Notes under the pieces: model-generated | The model's input: the letters and a program-made list of their open reading frames with translations, nothing else | Databases searched by the model: none | Told to the model about the DNA's origin: nothing | Origin: Clarireedia homoeocarpa | Lineage: Eukaryota; Ascomycota; Leotiomycetes; Helotiales; Rutstroemiaceae | Assembly (NCBI GenBank): GCA_001465935.1 | Contig: LNKV01000036.1 | Location: 310,001 to 374,000, forward strand | DNA: 64,000 nucleotides | Reading direction: 5' to 3' | Shown here: positions 55,960 through 64,000 of the stretch, in pieces | How positions within the stretch are numbered: the first letter of the stretch is position 1 | Layout: each line of letters begins with the position of its first letter | Position numbers and translations under genes: made by a program

Positions 55960-57101
55960 TATCTTGTTTCGCCGAGGGGGAAGGAAGTAGTAATGTTGAA
56001 GAGGCGGAGGTAGGTTGAGATTTTCCAGGTTGTCGAATAGATGGTAGTAGATTGAGGTTTTGGAGGTTTAGCAGTGTCTGTCGAGGAAGAGATTTGTTGC
56101 AATTGCGTGGGATGAGAGATTCGAGATTCGATTTGTAGTGAACAAACCAAGGAAGGAGGGAGAAGGCACATATATCACTACTATTATATATAGGGAACTT
56201 TTGAACTAAACTGACATTAACCGTTCAACCGCTATTAGTTCTGATCTGCCCTATTTGCTATCACGAAATTGTTCCAAGTTGCCGTGGGTTGCTCAGGGCT
56301 CCTAATTTGGCAATGGCGACTTGGATAACACAAAGGTTGAATAGAGAATCGAAATTTGGAGATTTTGGCATAACACCTATTTTGTCAGACAGTCGAAGCT
56401 TTGGAATGCCCGAGTCCGATTGTTCGAATCTGTTACAGACTTTCGTGTTGCCTCCAATAATAGGAGGTTCGATAATTGGTAAGTGTAGTATATCGCCTTT
56501 TTGGGGCATCACATGGTGGGCTATCTATGGTAGAGCTATGTATGGTAGAAGTTCCCATTTCTCCAAATTTCTATCAAAATTTCTCCCCATTCAAATGCGC
56601 CAGCCCTCTCGCTGACTCCATTGTCAAATGGTCCTGTTCTATCTGTTGTAATCTCTTGTGTTTATTCTCACAATTCTGCTCCATTTCCGCCTCTTGTTCC
56701 CGCTTTTCCTTGTCCCCCTCACTCCGAGTTAGATCCTCTTTGTAGCTACCCCCTGTCTCTTGAACATACCCCTCTTAACCTCTCCCATGGTCCTTTCTAA
56801 CACTAGCACTAGCACTTCCCCCGGTAGTAGTAAGAGGCAGCTGTAAGACGATAATTTCGAGCTTGTTATATAAACCATGCAGCCGAATTCAATGTACAAT
56901 TAAAAGATCGCAACTAAGAAGAGACAACTATGAGATGAGGGCTATTAAGCTCGGTCATGTAAATCATGTACCGAGGATCAATGTACAACTGAAAGCTGGT
57001 AATTAAAAAGACAGCGGTGACATGCTAAGGTACCTTCCCAACACAAGTCCTACTACAGAGGCTAACACAGATTCTTAAATATTACTAGTAATGTGTTCAT
57101 T
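55960..57101. other. Intergenic, no gene seen
   Basis: About 1.1 kb without a recognisable gene. An imperfect direct repeat lies near 56.86-57.00 kb (GTACAATTAAAAG / GTACAACTGAAAG contexts). Confidence 0.45.
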
Positions 57102-57236
57102 CTAGAATCCGCCGAAAACACGTGTATTATACGAGATAGCATCACTCATAAGTGCCCAACCCATACCGGAACTCCTCGCCTCCTCGTCCAACCTGCCTCC
57201 ATCAAAAATCATGACAGCATCACATCATTTCTCAAA

Positions 57237-57719
57237 TCATTCCTCCTTCTCTTCAGTCACTGAATCCGTTCTCGCCAAGTCCCCTCCTCTCATAGCCTCT
57301 CTAGTTGTGCATTGCTCACAACGGCTACCCATCCCCGTGGCAATCTCGCCGTTCCCTTTGTCCATATGTTCGCATAGATACGGAGGATTGCTCAACGAAC
57401 TTTGTGACTCCGACCGTTCTCGAGGAGACGTCTGCCAATCTGAGGGGATGGCTGTAGGCAGGGGCTTTCGAGTTGGCGGTTCGCTACTATCCATGATCAT
57501 TTGGTTGATGAAGAATGGGTTTCTGTTACCGATATTCGGTATGGAGAGAGGCTCTGGGGAGTTGAATGGCGTGTCCGGGACATCGTTGGGAGTCTGGGTA
57601 TCGGCAACGTCCTGTCGAGTCCGGTGCTGCTTCTTATCGGGGTTGAAGTATGGGTTTGGGCTTGGCTTGACTTCCATGTTGCTGAAGATCTGTCGATTTT
57701 GTGGACTGTAAGGTTCCAT
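57237..57719 (-). CDS. Orphan hydrophilic protein, 160 residues or more
   Basis: I do not recognise this gene. The frame from the ATG at 57719 reads like real protein. It is Pro/Asn/Ser-rich with SPxP patches (VKPSPNPYFNP; DVPDTPFNSPEPLSIPNIG) and a Cys-bearing end (PYLCEHMDKG; SRCEQCTTREAM). The stop at 57237 may be inside an intron. A GTGACT donor just before it and a GGCAG acceptor 68 bases on would continue the frame for about 16 residues. A different open segment (57212-57102, ending RVFGGF) lies right beyond. An acceptor-like TTACAG overlaps the start codon region, so an upstream exon is also possible. Confidence 0.5.
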   Translation of the reverse strand: MEPYSPQNRQIFSNMEVKPSPNPYFNPDKKQHRTRQDVADTQTPNDVPDTPFNSPEPLSIPNIGNRNPFFINQMIMDSSEPPTRKPLPTAIPSDWQTSPRERSESQSSLSNPPYLCEHMDKGNGEIATGMGSRCEQCTTREAMRGGDLARTDSVTEEKEE

Positions 57720-59659
57720 TCAGTGGTATTAAATGGTAGAGGCGGTCTGCGAGTTGGTGCTCGTCCTTAGATGAATAGTAGTCGTCGTTATTTGAAATAA
57801 TATTATGTATGTTCGGTGAGTGTGACGTACGGATAGTGCGACAAGATCGATTAGGGGTTTTGTAGGTGAATCAAGATCAAACACTAAGTAGGATCTACAA
57901 TAAACAAGAAATCAATACTTTACCCCAGACCTCTGTTTGCATCATTTGCGAGCTGCAGACCGCCGGGGCATGATGTAGTTCTCCACCTTCTACCCCACAT
58001 CGCTTGTCTGAGACGTGTAAAACGAAGGAAACGATATATACAAATGCGACTGGACTAGAGATGCATTGTTGACGATGTAAACATAGAAACTATTGGACGG
58101 CGTTGAGGCTCCACTTGAAAATCAATTCCAGCCCGTAACACGAGCTACTGTAGACACCACTCACGCTTTTCAAAATTTACTCGTCAAGTTGATAGCTATC
58201 GTAAGTCAGATCTAAAAAAGGGCAAATATTGATCGACCCTTTTACATCATTTCATCAACTCTGTGTCTCCCGATCAGCCATTCAGTCGGTCCTGAATAGC
58301 ACGAGAGTACTTCAGCTGTGCCCGAATACGTTCCCCGGTTATTACAAACAATGACGCATGTCTTGACAAAGCGATTATGGTAACCTCAGCGGCCCGCTGC
58401 GGCGTGATAGCCCGAGCCGCCCAATGCGATGTGATAACCCCAGCGGCTAAATGCCATGAAGCATGCGTTGTTGAATTTGAGATTATAAGATCTTCGGGAT
58501 GAACGGGCAGAGGATTATCAGTTACACGAAGTACCATGAGTTAAGCTTGCGAAGATGAAGCCGGATGTGGCACCTGAAATCGAGCGAACAGCAGAAATCG
58601 ACGTAACGGGAAAGAAATCGAGGTTGCGTTGCATGCAAACAGTGAGGACACTCGTCTTTGACTCGTCAGATGCAGGGCAGTTGCAGAAACATGAAAATTT
58701 GACTTGTTCTGGTATGTTGGCTCTGCACTTGCGACGCACTTGGAAGAGAACGCGTCCATTTATAGTAATCTTATATAGTTATGTGTAACTTCTATGCACC
58801 AGGCGCTGTAAGCACTCGGAGTCCGTTGGGAAATAGCCCTGGAGGACGCGACACTGCTAGCGTCACATCTGAAGTGAGATATCACGTAGAAGTTATATAT
58901 CTGCAGCAAAGAACCAGATTATGTTTTTCAGACGTGCGCCGAGGACATGGCCGATCACACACCAACTAATCGTTCACCTATTCGTCGTCAAGATGATGCG
59001 CCGAGCGCGATTCTGTACGTTTCGTGGGAAGAGACAATCATCTTCTCGGATTTCAGATGACCCGTTGTCGCGCATACAGTATCATGATTTAGGTGAGGAA
59101 AGAAAAAGGAAAGCGGAATTCCACCTAATATGCACAGGACGTACCCCTTGATAGAGGCCGGTTGCGCCATACCATACCCCCGGGGGCATGGTACTGTACT
59201 GTATCGATGTAGAACTATCGATGTTCCTCACGCGAAACATCCACGTCTGGTGCAGGGACTGTCTCCGAGCTGGAGTGACGCTTGGCTGCCGCAGGACTAG
59301 AATTTAATTTATTTCTTACAATTCAATTCACATCCGCCAAGGATTCAAGACTCTCCAAGAGATCCAAATAACATTTTGCAGTAAGACACTCAGTCTGGTT
59401 AACAGAACAGTTGTAAGATGGACGACTTGCTAGTTCTATGCGACTGTACGGAAGTACTCGACTGCACTAAACTCCGTGGGCCGGCTGAGCGACGTATCAA
59501 CTCCCATCCACCCCAGATCTTCAGGGTACCTATGGCGTGCACAATGCACCGCATTTCTAAACATCAACTCAGCGCAATCAACTCCCGGCCTCTCTCCGGC
59601 ATATCGATCGGAATCTGCTGCGGACTTCCGTCGCCCTCTTAACTATATTGCAACCGCAG
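57720..59659. other. 1.9-kb intergenic stretch upstream of the Zn2Cys6 gene
   Basis: No gene was recognised. Several short frames around 58.2-59.2 kb lack support. A GTACTGTACTGT word lies near 59190. The transcription factor's promoter and 5' untranslated region, possibly with an intron, are expected in the last few hundred bases. Confidence 0.5.
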
Positions 59660-62509
59660 ATGAAGCTATCCCAACCCATTGAGCAAAACGCCATGTTCGG
59701 AGGCTTTCAAGATCTACAAGCGGCAGCTCCGCCGCCAAACTCCATTTACCCCTCAGCTGCAGAGAATCCTGGCCCGACCGTCCCACCACGCAGTCCCAAC
59801 GATGCGAAGAAATCTTCAGCTGCAGCTCCTACTGGATTGAATGCGCGATCTTGCGTTACGTGCCGGAGGCGAAAGGTTAAATGCGACAAACACGTACCCT
59901 GCGGAAATTGTACCAAAGCGCAAACGCAATGCGTATTTCCAGCACCCGGTCGAGCGCCTCGCCGTCCCAGGCCGGGTGGGAAACCAGTTACTGATCGAGA
60001 AGCCGAGCTTTTGAAGAGATTACGGAGGTTAGAAGGTGTCGTGGAGGAATTGAGTGGGCAGGTCGAGGCGGAAAATTCGAAATCTTCGCCATCGAGCAAT
60101 AATTCACCAACGCATCATAAGGATGGCGAGTCGAGCGGCGAGACTACCAGCAAGAGTAATGGGAAACCACGTTATTCGGATGAAAGAAACGGCACGAAAA
60201 AGGAATGGATGCAAAGATCTTTCAGCATGGGTTGTGCTCCACCGAGAACAGCATTTACGGTGGAGGAAGGAATTGGTCGACTTGTTTTAGATGAGGGCAA
60301 GAGTCAATATGTCTCGAATCCATTCTGGGCGGAACTGTCAGAAGAGATTGCCGAACTGAGGACCATATTCGACGACGCAGAAGAGGACAGTGAAGGAGAG
60401 TCTCCTATCCCACCGGCCTCTCATGTCACACAGCCGGATCACCAGAGCTTCGTTATGGGCTATAGCTCTGCGGATGTTGATTTGAAGGCATTGCACCCTT
60501 TGCCCTCGCAAATACCTTTCTACTGGTCTACATTCCTTGAAAATGTAATACCTTTAGTCAAACTTTTACATGTACCAACAATGGAAAAGTTCATCAAAGA
60601 GGTTCAACATAACCTCGATAGCTTGACTAGGAGCACAGAAGCTTTGATGTTCTCGATATACTTTGCTACGATTACATCAATGACGGAAGAGGAGGTAAGT
60701 CTTTCCCTGTAATCCTCAACTGTGACAACGGATACTTTGTGATAATCATTTGAGAACTTGCAGCTGATATTAAGAAGGTTGCTACCAATTTTGCCGAGGA
60801 GAAGGAATTTCTAATAAACAGATATCGTTTCGGAGTTGAGCAAGCTCTTGCTCGGGCTGGATTCCTTAACACAAACGAGCTCGTGACGGTGCAAGCATTT
60901 GTGCTATTCCTTATATGTGTTCGTAGATACGATGACACTCGATTTGTCTGGTCTCTGACTGGCCTTGTCCTAAGAATTGCCCAATCACTTGGTAGGTTTC
61001 CGTACTAAATCCTCCTACATAGCTGACAAGTCAGGGCTACAACGCGATGGGGAGAAGTTCGGACTGACGCCTTTCGATACGGAGATGCGAAGACGATTAT
61101 GGTGGCAGATATGCGTATTGGATGTCAGGGCGTCGGAAGACCACGGTTCTGACCCTTCAATATTCGATCATAGTTTTGACACGAAGTTCCCGTTATCGAT
61201 CAACGATGCCGACCTGAAAGCTGACGCCAAGGAGTTCCCACCGGAACGAGAAGGAGTGTCTGAGATGACATTCGTTCTCATCCGGTTCGAGATCTGTGCT
61301 TTATCGAAGCGCCTTCAATATACTCCTCCTGGTCAAGTTCTATGTGGAAATCAGGTAACAAGGCTTTCTCTCGAAGAGAAAGAACAATTAATCAACGAAT
61401 GCGCTCACAGACTGGAGGAGAAATACCTCAAGTATTGTGAAGATGCTGGACCACTTTATGTGAGTACAACAATACTCTTTTAATGATCGTTTTTACATTT
61501 GTTCATTTCTCTTGGTTCCTGGGTTTATACGCTCTCTGGAGCCTTATGAAATCTCATGGACCAGTACTAATTATTACGGTAGTGGGTAGCAGCAACCGTT
61601 GCAAGACTGATCTTCGCAAAAATGAGTTTAATCATTTATCATCCACTCACCCAACCCGGCCGACCCCAGTGTCTATCTGATGACACCAAGGACCGACTCT
61701 TAAGATCCTCGGTTGAGATTATCGAATATTCCCGGATTCTTGAAACGGAAGCCAGCACCAAGAAATGGGGTTGGCTATTCCGTACCTATGTACATACTTG
61801 ATTCACCAAGTAAACTCTTTATCAGATCGCTAACTATGAATTTTAGGTACAATGGCATGCTATAGCTTTCATTCTTGGCGAACTATCAACTCGTGGAAAC
61901 TCCCCAATAGTTGAACGAGCCTGGCGAGCCATTGATGGTGCATTCGACGATTGGAGCGGTGCTGTCACCAGCAGTAAACGCGGCATGTTCTGGCAACCTA
62001 TGCGCAAACTCATGGCTAAGGCCCGCAGAAAGCGCGAAGAAAACATGCAAATTCAACTGATGGAAGAAACGCCCTGTCCTGTCACCCAACCAATTTCCTC
62101 GGATCCAACCATGAATATCACAACCACTACTAACCTAAACACCACTGCTGCCACTGCACCTGATATCACATACACCCCGGATGACTACGTTCCACCACCA
62201 CAACCCGCCGCTGTCCCTGTCTCTGAACAAACCCACCTCTACAGCAACCTCGCGGTCCCACCCCAAATAGTAGGCATGGGCATGCTCGCTCCCGAACAGA
62301 TCCAACTACAGCTTCAGCAACAGCAGCTGCAAGCCCAGCAGCAAACCCCCTGGTTAATGGACGATAACGCGTTGCTGGATCTGGATATGAACGCGCTAGA
62401 CGACGATGTGAACTGGCAGGGCTGGGAGGATCTTGTGCGGGATTTCCAGACGGCGCCGAGTCCTGATGTGAGGGCGCATACGTTGGGAGGCGTGGGAAAT
62501 TGGTGGTAG
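59660..62509 (+). CDS. Zn2Cys6 transcription factor with fungal-specific domain
   Basis: A nuclear DNA-binding regulator. The start is the ATG at 59660. Exons are 59660-60694, 60778-60991, 61035-61459, 61583-61789 and 61847-62509, with introns of 83, 43, 123 and 57 bp, giving 847 residues. The binuclear zinc cluster has six Cys at about 65, 68, 75, 81, 84 and 91 (CX2CX6CX5CX2CX6C), with the typical RRRKVKCD. A short coiled coil follows (AELLKRLRRLEGVVEEL). The fungal transcription-factor middle homology region spans about residues 285-620. It is marked by YFATITSMTEEEVATNF across intron 1, RYRFGVEQALARAGFL, GLVLRIAQSLGLQRDG across intron 2, and EMRRRLWWQICVLDVR. The C-terminus is Pro/Thr- and Gln-rich and ends with an acidic-aromatic patch (DDDVNWQGWEDLV), which may activate transcription. 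Targets are unknown. Confidence 0.9.
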
Positions 62510-63183
62510 ATGGCGGAAGTTGGGGAGAGTATGGGGGTGTTTTATTGTTTTTGGAAAGGAGAGGGAGATCCGTATGTGGATGAACTAGAATTCATTGTTT
62601 TGGGGAATGGAATGGATGGCGTTCTTCCTTTCTTGGGAATATCAAAAGGCGGATCTTTACTTTGCCCCGTGTGGTAGGATTCGGCTACTTTTGGAATAGG
62701 GCGCATTGGGTCGCTGTCGGCTTGTTACGGGATATGCATTACTGGCGATGCGAAACTGGGCTTTGATATAGCGTGCTAGTTGGTACACTTATTGGAAAAT
62801 CTCCCCTCTGGCCTACTGTCTTTCATTGATGGTCCGGGAAGGGCATAAAGGGGGAAAGATTCGCTGCATGATTTATCTACGTATGAGTAGGGTGGTGAGA
62901 AGCACGAATGAGAAAAACCAAGAAGAGAATGATCCCAATGAGTCTTGTTTGTAACATATGTAATATATTTTGATTCGTTATTTTGACTACCTAACACCGA
63001 AAACATTTTCTCCTCCCAAGTTTCAAATTCTATTGTTTGATGGAGTAGTACGCTTAACAAATAAATGAAAAACTAAATCAATAGGTACGTTTATAAAACC
63101 ATATCACCATCATCATCCATCCGTGTCTTCCTATGTACTGTACTTTCATATCGCATGCATACATGCAAGCCCCTCCCGGAATC
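62510..63183. other. Convergent 3' region, Zn2Cys6 gene / PA-domain gene
   Basis: No gene was recognised. It holds both 3' untranslated regions. Confidence 0.6.
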
Positions 63184-64000
63184 TCAAATGACAAAAATAT
63201 TGCCCACCACCAACCCCTGACTTTCAACATGATACCTCCTCCTAATTCCCACACTCTTCGCCCTCCTCAGGACCTCCACCGCCTCATCCCCGCCCCCAAT
63301 CATTACCATACTAATCTGATGATGTCTCAACAATCCACTTGGCGTAAGCTGCGGCTCATCCAGCAACGGTCTAATCAAGCGATGCTCGCCCTTAAGACTT
63401 CTCTGCTCATCCTCAATAGCATCCTCGCCATCGCTGTCGTCAGAAACCATGATCACGAGCTTGAGACCCCTAGATGTGGGCGTGAAGCTAGGGATGTTGG
63501 ACAGTTTTTCGGAAAAGGTGCAGCCGCCGCGTTTCATGACGATGATGTGGTGGTGGCGGGCGGATTCGTCGGGGAGTTTACCCGTGCAGGCGTGGCCGGC
63601 GAAGAATAGAGTTGTGAAGGAGAGAGTGACGGAGTTGGTTTTCACTGTATTGAGGTCGGGGGCTTCGGGGGCGTTGATGAGGAGGTGGGCGCCTTTACCA
63701 GTGGGGAGAACGGCGGGGATCGTAGCGTATGTATAGGTTGTTAAAGCTTCTGGTTGTGGGAGAAGAGTGGCGGATGGATCGCGCAGGGCGGAAGTTACCT
63801 GGTGGAGAAGGGAGCTAAGCATGGTTCTGTATTCGGCTGCGAGGCCAACTTTGCTCATAATGGCGTTGGTATCTAGTGATATACTGGGGGGATCATCTTC
63901 ATAGATCTCTTCTTCGTCCATATGTTCTTCGACACTCCCCGACATGTTCTGGCTTTGATCGAAAACGTGTTCCAGTTGGACGACAATATCTAGCATGACG
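63184..64000 (-). CDS. C-terminal part of a PA-domain protein, probably EDEM/Mnl1-type ER mannosidase
   Basis: The frame is open from the window's right edge to the stop at 63184 (about 270 residues visible). A protease-associated (PA) domain is visible: GKGAHLLINAPEAPDLN, HACTGKLPDESARHHH, and then IIVMKRGGCTFSEKLSNIP, the core PA motif. In fungi a PA domain at the very C-terminus is found in some GH47-family EDEM/Mnl1 proteins, which trim mannose from misfolded glycoproteins for ER-associated degradation. The catalytic domain would lie outside the window, so that assignment rests on layout only. PA-domain peptidases or sorting receptors remain possible. Confidence 0.6.
   Translation of the reverse strand, partial: VMLDIVVQLEHVFDQSQNMSGSVEEHMDEEEIYEDDPPSISLDTNAIMSKVGLAAEYRTMLSSLLHQVTSALRDPSATLLPQPEALTTYTYATIPAVLPTGKGAHLLINAPEAPDLNTVKTNSVTLSFTTLFFAGHACTGKLPDESARHHHIIVMKRGGCTFSEKLSNIPSFTPTSRGLKLVIMVSDDSDGEDAIEDEQRSLKGEHRLIRPLLDEPQLTPSGLLRHHQISMVMIGGGDEAVEVLRRAKSVGIRRRYHVESQGLVVGNIFVI

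Noticed and set aside
57211..57711. 166-codon frame on the + strand opposite the small orphan
   Set aside because: The minus-strand frame has more protein-like composition and an ATG start; this one is its shadow.

Overview
The window looks like a nuclear chromosome segment of a filamentous ascomycete (Pezizomycotina). The gene set would suit a leotiomycete of the Botrytis/Sclerotinia type, but that placement is inference from general gene content, not a marker. The evidence for a filamentous fungus is direct: genes are split by short GT-AG introns (mostly 43-90 bp), there is an intron-bearing tRNA-Ala, and the families are fungal (Zn2Cys6 regulator, Pfa4 palmitoyltransferase, Rax1-type RGS protein, DHA2 transporter, CSN7). 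I worked out exon structures by hand and checked that exon lengths add up to whole codons wherever exact splice points are given.

Layout. 0-7 kb: the 5' part of RNA polymerase III subunit Rpc34, a six-exon kelch-repeat membrane protein, and an alpha/beta-hydrolase plus ankyrin-repeat protein, all on the minus strand. 7-11.6 kb: no recognisable gene. 11.6-12.8 kb: an NADP-dependent MDR reductase. 12.8-26.8 kb: a very gene-poor stretch with one intronless 686-residue orphan gene (18.8-20.9 kb). The non-coding DNA on both sides of it is crowded with dozens of different short tandem repeats. 26.9 kb: tRNA-Ala(AGC) with a 66-nt intron. 27.7-31.2 kb: a large orphan protein with a membrane-embedded C-terminus.

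32.7-40.5 kb is a compact housekeeping and cell-regulation block: COP9 signalosome subunit 7, a Rax1-like RGS membrane protein, ribosomal protein eL31, the APC/C-type E2 enzyme (UBE2C/Ubc11) and Chk1 kinase. The last two are divergently transcribed from one 0.7-kb region. 41.6-48.3 kb holds two different SprT-like metallopeptidase-type proteins on either side of an F-box/WD40-like protein. 49.1-50.5 kb is a Gly/Tyr-rich protein whose six introns are all in phase 1 and which has tandemly duplicated mini-exons. 51.3-55.6 kb has a DHA2 multidrug transporter divergent from a Pfa4 palmitoyltransferase. 57-64 kb has a small orphan, a Zn2Cys6 transcription factor and the C-terminal end of a PA-domain protein that is probably an EDEM/Mnl1-type ER mannosidase.

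There is no metabolic gene cluster, no intact transposon, no rRNA and no CRISPR array. Several genes belong to ubiquitin or protein-turnover pathways (CSN7, E2-C, F-box protein, SprT-like proteins, EDEM-like protein), but they are not arranged as one operon-like system, and I do not infer shared control except for neighbouring divergent pairs. The features most worth following are the short-tandem-repeat island around the 18.8-20.9 kb orphan, the hydrolase-ankyrin protein that resembles a fungal NLR without its NTPase, and the phase-1 mini-exon array.
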